Shown here: positions 1 to 7,657 of the stretch, piece after piece
How positions within the stretch are numbered: position 1 is the stretch's first letter
Layout of the letters: each line of letters begins with the position of its first letter
Notes under the pieces: generated by a model
The model's database searches: none
Told to the model about the DNA's origin: nothing
What the model saw: the letters and a program-made list of their open reading frames with translations, nothing else
Position numbers and translations under genes: made by a program
Assembly (NCBI RefSeq): GCF_023062595.1
Contig: NZ_JALLAN010000012.1
Coordinates: forward strand, 62,001-126,000
Source: Arthrobacter rhizosphaerae
GTDB lineage: Bacteria > Actinomycetota > Actinomycetes > Actinomycetales > Micrococcaceae
DNA length: 64,000 nucleotides
Direction of reading: 5' to 3'

Positions 1-636
1 TTGATCGTCGCTTGGGTAGGTTTTGGAATTCAGCATGTCGGACCAGAGAGTTCGGGCTTGGTCGATCGCGTCGTGGTGGGGCAGGTGGCGGATGGCTTCC
101 ATGCGCTGCTGAACCGCGTTGGCCTTGGATGCTTCCTGGGTTGGTGCTGGCAAGGTGATGCGGCCTGTGGGGTGGATGGTGCTGCCGCGGTAGACGTATT
201 CGGCGTTGATCTGGCTGGACTGGGTGGTGCTGAGCGGGATGTCGGCGTAGTTCTCGGGGCTGTCGTCGTAGCGGGTGAAGGTGTCCTTTCCGACGAGCAG
301 CCCGTCCCGGATGGGGAGTCCGCGTGCTGCCAGTTCGCCGGTCAGGGCGGCGATGATTGCGGCGCGCGGTTTGTCCTGGCCGGGTTCCCAGGGGGTGGAG
401 GTGTAGAGGGCGAAGAGGACACCGGTGGCGCTTGAGTCGTGGCTGAGGTAGTCGGCGACGGTGCGGGCATAGGTGCGTTCGGCGCCGTTGTGCCGGGGTA
501 GGTCTACGCGGAGGGTGGCGCCGATGTGGTTGGTGTCCAGAGTGAGACAGACCAGGCTTTCCTGGGGCCAGAAGCCGAGGGTGTGTCCGATGAAGCTGAG
601 GAGGTCTGCGGGGGATTTGATGGTGAGCGTTTCCAT
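1..636 (-). CDS. DUF4192 domain protein (3' part cut by window edge)
   Basis: The reading frame stays open from the ATG at 636 to the window edge, giving 212 codons without a stop. The protein starts METLTIKSPADLLSFIGHTL and continues with GFWPQESLVCLTL, the typical opening of actinobacterial DUF4192 proteins. The function of the family is unknown. An AAGGAA sequence lies 7 bases before the ATG and supports this start. The remaining C-terminal part is outside the window. The opposite-strand frame over 1-435 is treated as its antisense shadow. Family assignment is from recalled sequence features. Confidence 0.8.
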   Translation of the reverse strand, partial: METLTIKSPADLLSFIGHTLGFWPQESLVCLTLDTNHIGATLRVDLPRHNGAERTYARTVADYLSHDSSATGVLFALYTSTPWEPGQDKPRAAIIAALTGELAARGLPIRDGLLVGKDTFTRYDDSPENYADIPLSTTQSSQINAEYVYRGSTIHPTGRITLPAPTQEASKANAVQQRMEAIRHLPHHDAIDQARTLWSDMLNSKTYPSDDQ

Positions 637-1077
637 GATTCCGTTTCCTTGATCGCCTTGCCGGTGCTTGATCCGGCCATTGGATGGAGGCGTCGTTCTG
701 ATAACGGAGTCACTGCTGGGATCAGGGTCCGGAGTGCAACTTGGGGAACCGGCGGAGCCAGGAAATTTCGTAAGGAGATAAGCGACGGAGGAGCGCCGAA
801 CGAAATTTTGTGGGGCGGTCGGCGCTTGGCGCCCTGGTTGCGCGGAGGGCCCGCCCAGCGATGATCGAGTATCAGAATGACAAACAGCGATGATGCTTTG
901 GCTGTTCATGGATACGCAGGGACTGGGCCGCATGACTTCACGTAGTGAGTGTGCCGTGACAGTTGGCATCACGGGCTTCGACAAGCACCCCCGCCGCTCC
1001 CGCAAACTGCCACTGCAGCGTACCGGTAACCGCGAGGAGTATCACGGTAATGTTATTCCAATAAACGACAAAAGAGC
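637..1077. other. Intergenic region with a spaced inverted repeat
   Basis: No convincing gene is seen between the divergent DUF4192 and IclR genes. A perfect 9-base inverted repeat is present: AAATTTCGT at 763-771 and ACGAAATTT at 800-808, separated by 28 bases. It could be a paired regulator site, but nothing ties it to a specific protein. The open frames here lack ribosome binding sites and recognisable sequence. Confidence 0.4.
1053..1064. promoter_or_regulatory. Small palindrome just upstream of the IclR gene
   Basis: TTATTCCAATAA consists of perfect 5-base arms around a CC centre and ends 13 bases before the ATG of the IclR gene. A site there would fit autoregulation, but the palindrome is short and this is inference only. 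Confidence 0.3.
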
Positions 1078-1863
1078 ATGGAGATTGATGTGAACGATCA
1101 ACATGAGGACGAGAAGGTGGTGGGCGCTGATCGAGTGCTCGCCGTACTGATTGATCTCGCAGGCCATCCTCAGGGGGCAACACTGGACGAGCTGGCCCAG
1201 CGCCTTCACAGTTCCAAGCCGACCGTTCACAGAGCGCTGTCAGCCCTTCGCCGGGCTCATTTGGCAGATCAGGTTTCCCGGGGTGTGTACATCTTGGGAG
1301 ACGAGTTCATCCGGCTGGCTTTCCGCCATCATTCTGCCAGACCCGATGCTACGCGCATTGAACCTGCGTTACGGACGCTGGCCCAGCAATATGGGGAGAC
1401 GGCACATTATGCAGTTTTAGTGGGGACCGAAGTTGTTTATCGAGCGAAAGTTGACCCTCCGATCGGGTCTGTACGGCTGACTTCGGAAGTCGGCGGACGC
1501 AACCCGGCTCATCGAACAGCGGTTGGAAAGATGCTCCTTAGTCACGAGTTGCACAGTGAGGCGGAACTGGCCAAATGGCTGAACGGGCAACCGCTGGAGG
1601 CTCGCACACCTAACTCCATCATCACGATCCCCGCCCTGTGGGCAGAATTGGAAGCTACTCGGGACCGTGGTTACGCGATTGACGACCAAGAGAATGAGAT
1701 CGGCATAAATTGTGTCGCTGTATTGGCTGATCTCGGCGGTCCTCAAATAGGGGCTGTCAGTCTTAGTGCACTGGCCTTCAGGCTGCCGCTTGAGAAGCTG
1801 ATTGTTGAGGTTCCGACCATACAGTCGATCATTGCTGCTTCGCGGGGTCTCCCTGCCGCTTAG
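1078..1863 (+). CDS. IclR-family transcriptional regulator
   Basis: This 261-residue protein has an N-terminal winged helix-turn-helix (about residues 15-75, with SSKPTVHRALSALRRAHL as the recognition region). The C-terminal IclR effector-binding domain follows, with the family signature GGRNPAHRTAVGKMLL. It resembles the second IclR protein at 40848-41636 throughout, including VYRAKVDP and the DAQENE/DDQENE segment, so the two are probably paralogues with related sugar-acid-type effectors. The gene stands alone, convergent with a secreted hydrolase gene. The start ATG at 1078 has only a weak ribosome site; a GTG at 1090 is an alternative. Targets are unknown. Confidence 0.9.
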   Translation: MEIDVNDQHEDEKVVGADRVLAVLIDLAGHPQGATLDELAQRLHSSKPTVHRALSALRRAHLADQVSRGVYILGDEFIRLAFRHHSARPDATRIEPALRTLAQQYGETAHYAVLVGTEVVYRAKVDPPIGSVRLTSEVGGRNPAHRTAVGKMLLSHELHSEAELAKWLNGQPLEARTPNSIITIPALWAELEATRDRGYAIDDQENEIGINCVAVLADLGGPQIGAVSLSALAFRLPLEKLIVEVPTIQSIIAASRGLPAA

Positions 1864-2172
1864 CCTTTGCCGCTGAAGGGAGGGCCTCCTATGGAAAGCC
1901 TGACTGAGGGCCAGGATGCCTCTTCCGGCTGTGCTCGGCAAAGACGGGATTATGGGCACCCCTATCTCGCCTGCCCGGCACTCGTACCCCGCCTGTCCAA
2001 TCTTCGAGGCCGAGTGCACGAGCTCTGCCAAGGCTGTCCCCGGAGGACACTATGCAGAAGGGATGCATGACGCTCAGGTGGGGCAGTTAGCCGTCATCTC
2101 CTGCTTAACGCCACGCAACTATCGACGAATTCTGCCGCCGATGCAGTGGAGCTTGCAGAATTAAGCGGTTTA
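1864..2172. other. Intergenic region with inverted repeat
   Basis: No supported gene is seen between the convergent IclR and hydrolase genes. A perfect 8-base inverted repeat, AATTCTGC at 2128-2135 and GCAGAATT at 2155-2162, lies directly before the terminator stem. Small open frames such as 1916-2164 show no recognisable domain. Confidence 0.4.
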
Positions 2173-2203
2173 GGCGGGCGCTCGGTGGTCACGAGCGCCC
2201 GCC
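2173..2203. terminator. Bidirectional transcription terminator hairpin
   Basis: A perfect 12-bp stem (GGCGGGCGCTCG at 2173-2184 pairing with 2192-2203) with a 7-base loop lies between two convergent genes. It starts 7 bases after the stop codon of the minus-strand hydrolase gene. There is no long T run, as is common in high-GC actinobacteria. Confidence 0.8.
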
Positions 2204-2209
2204 GTTGTG

Positions 2210-4531
2210 TCAGCGCACGACCACGCGGACTCGGTCGAAATTCTGCAGTGGAGTGCTCGTTCCGGTGGTTCCATTGCGGTCTGCGATGGTGTTAAGGGTG
2301 ACTACATACTCTCCTGAGCCGGGCAAGGTAATCGGTCGGGTCAACGTGACCTTCTCCGTGGGAGTGGGAAGCACCGTCGCCGGTTCAGTGACGGCAGGCA
2401 CGCCCTGGCGTTCAATGGTCCAGGAGTACTGCAAAATCTTGCCTGTCGTCGGGGGCATCTCGATCGTGGCGGAGAGGTTCACGGGCTGGAGCAAGCTGGC
2501 CTCGGCTCGATCCCCGCCGTTCGCCGTGAGGTGAACCACAGGCTGCAAGCCCTTCCTGTTGACGGCGTCGTGCGGTTGAACAACCTGAGTCATCGAGTCG
2601 ATTGTATAGCTCGACGACGGCTTGGGTGCGACGCCTTGTTCTGCCCAGGCGACCAGGTCGAGGACCATCTGGTTGAAGATGCCCTGGACGAGGCCTCCGT
2701 TCGAGTGCCCAGCGTGCTCCTGGTAATAGACGCGGAACATCTCGTCGGCCTTGCGCTTCCCCAAGGTCTTCTCAACCTGCTGCTGGTAGAAGCCGGCCAC
2801 GCTGGGGTAGGAATTCGCATCCTCCAGATTTTCCATGACCATGACTTTGGTCTTAATATTCCCGGTCTCCTTTATGCCGCCCATTGCAGCAAGGCTGCTG
2901 ATGTTGGCAAGTTGGATTTCACGTTGGGGGTACTTCGGCTTGCCAGTCTTGTCCTTGTACTGGTTGTACGCAGGGTTACCGTTGTCCAGGATGGAGTGAC
3001 GCGGGTAGTGTGCGTAGGCCAGGAAGAACCGGTTGTTGATGCGGATCTTGTCGCCAACGTCGAGGGCGTCCAGAAGAACCCTGCTGTTTGGGGCGGTTGC
3101 GGACAGGACATTGGGGTTAGCCGGCAGGGCCAGGGTGCTCGTGGTGGTGTCTAGCGTGCCGGTCAGCGTAAAGACAGGTGAAGCAGGATTTGTGGTGTCG
3201 ATAGTGCGCGTTGTGCCGTCGGCGTCGTATACGTAATAGTCGAGGTTTCGCGCGCCGATCGATCCGAGCGCGGGAACTGTGGCCGGATCGAATTTTAGCG
3301 CGGTAGGCACGCCCTGCGCATCCCGCACGATTTCCGTGATCGTAGCGAATCCATCCACCTTGGCGCCCGTGAGGTAGTTCGGCGGGTTGGCACCCGCGTA
3401 GCCGGGCTTGGACCAGAAATCGTCCTCGTAGGTCGGATCAAGGGCGCGGATGGCCGTCGCGCCCGGGCCGTAAACAAGGCTGGGGCCGGCCACGCCCGGG
3501 AATGGCCCCACGAGTGAACCGACGGTGGCATCACCGACGGGCACTTCACCGCCCGTCACAAGATCCTGCGTCAAGGCCGTCCCCAAACCCAGACGGGGAA
3601 ACCCTCCCTTGAGGAGCTCGTCAAGCACCGAGCGCTGCTCAACGTCAAGCGGGTCATAAATGCTGCGGCCGCTGCCCACTTCAGCAGCTTGGCGGACCTC
3701 AGAGCGCTTCTCCAGCGGAACCGCCAGAGCGTAGTGGGCCTGCCATTGGAATGAGTGCCAAGTCAAACCGGTAGTCACGATGACAGCGGGGATCACTCCC
3801 GCCCAGATGCCGGTTGTGCCCTCGGCCGCGCCCAGCGCCTGCCCCGAGCCGCCGCTCTGACCCCACAGGTAGCTGTTGATCTGGGTGCTGTTCCCGTAGT
3901 GCTGGTTGGCGTAAGCCTTGGCCAGCTTGGTGGCGGCGGCGTTTACGCGATAGCCCCCGGTCGGATTCCCAGGATTGACCTTTACGGTGAAGGCGCCGTT
4001 GGTGAACGCGAAGCCCAGATCCACCTCGTTAAGGTCGGCGGGACCCGTTCCTTGAAGCGGGTATGTGTGCTGAAAGGAGCGGTTCTGCCAGAATTCTCTG
4101 GCGGGGAATCTCCAGACGACATCCTGCTGGTTAAGCGTGGGACTGCGACGTACGCCGGACGGGAGCGTCGCCGGCGTATTCGTGGCGGGGAAGTGTCCCT
4201 TGACCTCCGTGTAGGGGATGGTCTGACCGCTGGGGTCCGTATAGACAAGCTGCTGCTTGCTATCGACCACGAATGTGCCCTCGTTGTAATCCGGGTCAGC
4301 GCAGGTTGCATCTACAGCGAGGGGCGGCTCCACGTCACTGCCGGCGACCGGTGTCGGACTCAAGTACTGGCACGTTTCCGCCGCGGCTGACACTGGCGTT
4401 GCAGTAATCAACCCGGTGCCTAGCCCGATAACACCGAGAGCGGCTGTGAGACGCAGCCCTCTAGATTTCGTGACGAGAGACCCGCGAAAAGTACGAGGCC
4501 TCCCCGACTCAATCAAATTACGCAACAACAT
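2210..4531 (-). CDS. Secreted alpha/beta-hydrolase, tannase/esterase-like
   Basis: The protein has 773 residues from the ATG at 4531. It opens with an arginine-containing n-region, then a hydrophobic stretch ending in TATPVSAAA, a clear export signal. A nucleophile elbow GQSGGSG lies near residue 225 and a probable catalytic His in EHAGHSNGG near residue 605. The last ~100 residues look like a PKD/Ig-like beta domain. It probably hydrolyses an ester or a related bond outside the cell; the substrate is unknown. The ATG at 4531 is preceded by AAAGAGGTGCC and is preferred over an upstream GTG at 4573 without a ribosome site. A shorter relative is at 60843-62699, sharing the GxSGG elbow, the DPTYxDDFWS block and the C-terminal NLDRIKV/NFDRVRV ending. 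Confidence 0.7.
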   Translation of the reverse strand: MLLRNLIESGRPRTFRGSLVTKSRGLRLTAALGVIGLGTGLITATPVSAAAETCQYLSPTPVAGSDVEPPLAVDATCADPDYNEGTFVVDSKQQLVYTDPSGQTIPYTEVKGHFPATNTPATLPSGVRRSPTLNQQDVVWRFPAREFWQNRSFQHTYPLQGTGPADLNEVDLGFAFTNGAFTVKVNPGNPTGGYRVNAAATKLAKAYANQHYGNSTQINSYLWGQSGGSGQALGAAEGTTGIWAGVIPAVIVTTGLTWHSFQWQAHYALAVPLEKRSEVRQAAEVGSGRSIYDPLDVEQRSVLDELLKGGFPRLGLGTALTQDLVTGGEVPVGDATVGSLVGPFPGVAGPSLVYGPGATAIRALDPTYEDDFWSKPGYAGANPPNYLTGAKVDGFATITEIVRDAQGVPTALKFDPATVPALGSIGARNLDYYVYDADGTTRTIDTTNPASPVFTLTGTLDTTTSTLALPANPNVLSATAPNSRVLLDALDVGDKIRINNRFFLAYAHYPRHSILDNGNPAYNQYKDKTGKPKYPQREIQLANISSLAAMGGIKETGNIKTKVMVMENLEDANSYPSVAGFYQQQVEKTLGKRKADEMFRVYYQEHAGHSNGGLVQGIFNQMVLDLVAWAEQGVAPKPSSSYTIDSMTQVVQPHDAVNRKGLQPVVHLTANGGDRAEASLLQPVNLSATIEMPPTTGKILQYSWTIERQGVPAVTEPATVLPTPTEKVTLTRPITLPGSGEYVVTLNTIADRNGTTGTSTPLQNFDRVRVVVR

Positions 4532-4684
4532 GGCACCTCTTTGTCCCTTGTTTGCGCTGGCCCCACGCAGCACTTTTTTGATTATTAGAATGGTTTACCA
4601 ATTACCAATATTAGCTTTGGTGGACGTGTGCCGCAATAGGCTGCCGCTTGCGGCCGCGTACCCGTACTAGCCGACCCGCGCCGC

Positions 4685-4966
4685 CACATGGAGAACGCAG
4701 CCAAATGGCCGCAGGGAAACCGTTGGTCGACGATGAACGCTGGCCCTGGCTCGCCTCCGTAGCTTCGGAACTCGCCAACGCCGGTGACGGCGGGCTTGTC
4801 CTCGACTGCTCTGCCTGCGCCGTAGCTACCCGGATGCGATTAGGAAGCAGGCCCCGGACACGGTCTTCCTGCACGTGCACCTGCACGGAACTAAGGAAAG
4901 TCTTGGTCCCGGCTTGAAGGACGCCCGAGCCACTTCATGCCAGCCACCCTGTTGGGCATGAGTGAG
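4685..4966 (+). pseudogene. Degenerate gluconokinase fragment
   Basis: Three reading frames must be joined to recover a gluconokinase-like chain. Frame one gives HMENAAK, frame two gives GKPLVDDERWPWL and ends near LVLDCSA, frame three resumes with RRSYPDAIRKQAPDTVFLH, and a further shift gives SHFMPATLLGM. These match successive parts of the intact gluconokinase at 31740-32240 (HPMENVAK, GTPLTDEDRWPWL, LKRSYRDAIRANAPQTVFLH, GHFMPPTLLDS). Single-base losses explain the breaks, for example AAATGG where the intact gene has AAAATGG. The P-loop end is absent. It is a decayed copy, with no IS element visible nearby. Confidence 0.85.
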
Positions 4967-5030
4967 CGCAGAGGCGGCACAAGAACTTCTCTTATTCCGA
5001 TTGATGATCCACGGGTCCCCCTCGCGTCCC

Positions 5031-6044
5031 TCAGAACTCGCTTCTCTCGCTAACGGGCCGATAGTCGATGAGAAGTTCATGGTGCAAGCTCTTCCGAAGC
5101 TCTTCTATCGTCCAGGGTTCGCCGTCCTTGACGATAGAAGTGGAGTGCTGGGGATCTGCGTAAAGGGCGATGTCACCGCCACCGGTCACGGAGAACACCG
5201 AGCCGCTGATATGGGCCGCCTCATCAGAGGCAAGATAAGCCAGGAAGGTCATGTTTTCGGCGGGGCCGTGCGCCTTTTCAGAGCGGCGTGTTCGTTCCTC
5301 ATCAACCCTGAGCTGGATACCCTGCTTTTGAAGCATGGTCCGGAAGGTGGCGTTGAAGCTGACGTGGCCGGGCGACGCGGCCTGCGGGCAGTAGGCGTTG
5401 ATAGTGACGTGGTGCCTGGCGACCTCCTTCGCGGTCGATTTAGTGAGTGCGACTACTGCTGCGTTGGCAGCGGCGTAGGCGCTAACCATTGGGATGCCGG
5501 TCCATGCGTCTGATGACGCGTTCAGGATGCGTCCGGACCCTTGCTTGATCATGAGAGGCAGGGCGTGGCTCATGCAGTTATAGGTTCCCGTCAGCTTCGC
5601 TTCGACCTGGAAGTGCCAGTCCTCGGGGGTCAGGGACAAAAAGGGGCCGAAGCCCATTCCGGCCGCGTTGTTGACGAGGATGTCGAGTCGGCCAAACTCC
5701 TCGATGGCAGCTTGGATGAGGTCACCCGTCGCTTCATGATTGGTGACGTCGGCATATCGGTGGACAGCTTCTCCGCCCTCGGCGATGATTTGGGCTGCGA
5801 CGCTTTCAGCGTCCCCGGCAGTCGCTTCGAAGCGCTCCGACTCCTCTTGGGTAAGCGCGGGTGCGGTGCCGCCTAGTGCGCTGGCGCGAAAGGGAGCAGC
5901 TACCGCATTGGTGATTCGCCGGGGGGCGAGGTCGTTGGTGACGACGCGGGCGCCGTGGCGGGCGAGCATCAGCGCGATTCCTCGGCCGACGCCCTGTCCG
6001 GAGCCGGTGACAATGGCCACCTTGCCATCTAGGAGCTTGGACAT
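5031..6044 (-). CDS. SDR oxidoreductase-like protein lacking the catalytic Lys
   Basis: This 337-residue Rossmann protein has the nucleotide-binding motif VTGSGQGVGRG near residue 15 and the VNNAAG motif. The active-site region reads LNASSDAW then AYAAANAAV, so the usual YxxxK is YAAAN. The Lys is replaced by Asn (codon AAC), which should impair classical SDR chemistry unless another residue takes over. A long insertion follows beta-strand 2 (roughly residues 40-90). The ATG at 6044 has AAAGGA upstream and is preferred over an upstream ATG at 6083. It is the last gene behind GH3 and MFS on the minus strand, 146 bases after the MFS stop. Substrate unknown. Confidence 0.75.
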   Translation of the reverse strand: MSKLLDGKVAIVTGSGQGVGRGIALMLARHGARVVTNDLAPRRITNAVAAPFRASALGGTAPALTQEESERFEATAGDAESVAAQIIAEGGEAVHRYADVTNHEATGDLIQAAIEEFGRLDILVNNAAGMGFGPFLSLTPEDWHFQVEAKLTGTYNCMSHALPLMIKQGSGRILNASSDAWTGIPMVSAYAAANAAVVALTKSTAKEVARHHVTINAYCPQAASPGHVSFNATFRTMLQKQGIQLRVDEERTRRSEKAHGPAENMTFLAYLASDEAAHISGSVFSVTGGGDIALYADPQHSTSIVKDGEPWTIEELRKSLHHELLIDYRPVSERSEF

Positions 6045-6190
6045 GTGAGGTGTTCCTTTCGATTGAAGTTCAGGGTTGATCATCGACGCTGCCGATTACT
6101 GCGGCGGAGGGGTCGTGGTGATGCGCACCTCAGCGATGCACCGAGGCGCCGTCAGTGGTGGCCGACTCCTCGCGGACGGTGAGGTCGCTG

Positions 6191-7657
6191 CTATCCGATG
6201 CCTTTTTGGTACCCCCGCGCAGGGATAAGGAGCGCGATAACCGCAGCGATGGTGGCGACGGCGGCGCCTATGAGCAGGCCGGTGTGGAACCCGGACTCGC
6301 TCGGCAGCGATATTCTTCCGAAGTCGGCGGTCATGTTCGCGAGGACGACACCGACGACTGCGGCCGAGATGGTTGTGCCGATGGAACGCATAAGGGTGTT
6401 CAAGCTGTTCGCTGAGCCGGTCTCGGAGCTATTGACGGAGCCCATGATGAGGGCAGGCATGGCGCCATAAGCAAACCCGACGCCGATGTTGGTAATACAA
6501 ACCGACAAGAGCAATCCCCAGGTCGATCCCATGAGGGCGGCCGCGGCCAGGTAGCCCACTGCCATAACGGCGGCACCGATGGCGAGAGTGGTCCGGGGCC
6601 CGCGAGCGTGGGAGATACGGGCGCCGGCGGGCGCGGTCAGCATCATCATCAAGCCGCCGGGCGCCATCCACAAACCCATCTGGAACATGTTCTGGCCAAG
6701 CCCGTAGCCGGTCTCGGTGGGCAGTTGGAGGAGCTGGGGCACGATGAGCGACTGGGCATACATTGCGAACCCGATAACCACCGACGACAGATTGGTCAGA
6801 AGTACGACGGGGCGGGCGGTGACTCGCAGGTCGACCAGCGGGTCCGAAGTGCGCAGCTGAAACCAGCCCCACGCGAGGAACACTACGGCCGCCCCGACGA
6901 GCAGGCCGAGGGTCGTGCCGCTGGTCCAGCCCCAGTCCGCGCCCTTCGAAACGCCCAGGAGCAGACAGACCAAGCCGACGCCGAGCCCGACCGCTCCGAC
7001 GGAATCGAATTTACCGCGGACGGCCACGGGGGTGGCCGGGACGAGGAAGTAGATTAGGGCGGCGACCGCGACGGCGAGAGCGGTTGCACCCCAGAACAGT
7101 GCGTGCCAGTCCGAGTATTCTGCCACGGCGGCGGCGAGGGGCAGGCCAAGGGCGCCCCCGATGCCCATGGAGGCGCTCATCAGCGCAATCGACGTGCCGA
7201 GCTTCTCGGTCGGGAGGAGATCGCGCATGGCGCTGATGCCCAGTGGCACGAGGCCCATGGCAGCGCCTTGGAGAGCGCGACCAGCGATCATAGGTATTAG
7301 GGAGGTTGCCAGGGCGCACACCAGCGAGCCGGCGACGAGCAGCACTGAGCAGACAAGCATGACACGCTTTTTGCCGTAGAGGTCGCCGAGCCGCCCACTG
7401 ATCGGCGTGGCCACCGCGGCTGCCAGCAGGGTCGCGGTGACGACCCAAGTGGCATTCGAGGCGCTCGTGCCGAGCAGTTCCGGCATTTCGCCGATCAGTG
7501 GCACGACGAGAGTCTGCATCACTGCAGCAACGATGCCCGCGAAGGCCAGTACACCCACAATAGGTCCGTTGCGCACTGTGGACTTTTCCGGGGCGGGGAA
7601 ATCGGCGAGGGGCTTCGCGCTCTGCTCGCGCAGTTGATTTGGCGAAGGTTCAGTCAT
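6191..7657 (-). CDS. MFS transporter, 14-TM DHA2-like
   Basis: The 488-residue membrane protein has about 14 hydrophobic segments and the MFS loop motif GRLGDLYGKKRVML after the second segment, as in the EmrB/DHA2 drug:H+ antiporter group. Its start overlaps the stop of the upstream GH3 gene by 8 bases, so the two are probably translationally coupled. The pairing suggests import or export of a glycoside or aglycone linked to the beta-glucosidase, but DHA2 proteins are mostly exporters and the substrate is not known. Confidence 0.8.
   Translation of the reverse strand: MTEPSPNQLREQSAKPLADFPAPEKSTVRNGPIVGVLAFAGIVAAVMQTLVVPLIGEMPELLGTSASNATWVVTATLLAAAVATPISGRLGDLYGKKRVMLVCSVLLVAGSLVCALATSLIPMIAGRALQGAAMGLVPLGISAMRDLLPTEKLGTSIALMSASMGIGGALGLPLAAAVAEYSDWHALFWGATALAVAVAALIYFLVPATPVAVRGKFDSVGAVGLGVGLVCLLLGVSKGADWGWTSGTTLGLLVGAAVVFLAWGWFQLRTSDPLVDLRVTARPVVLLTNLSSVVIGFAMYAQSLIVPQLLQLPTETGYGLGQNMFQMGLWMAPGGLMMMLTAPAGARISHARGPRTTLAIGAAVMAVGYLAAAALMGSTWGLLLSVCITNIGVGFAYGAMPALIMGSVNSSETGSANSLNTLMRSIGTTISAAVVGVVLANMTADFGRISLPSESGFHTGLLIGAAVATIAAVIALLIPARGYQKGIG

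Noticed and set aside
1..435. Open frame on the plus strand at the left edge
   Set aside because: It is antisense to the DUF4192 frame, which has family sequence and a ribosome site.
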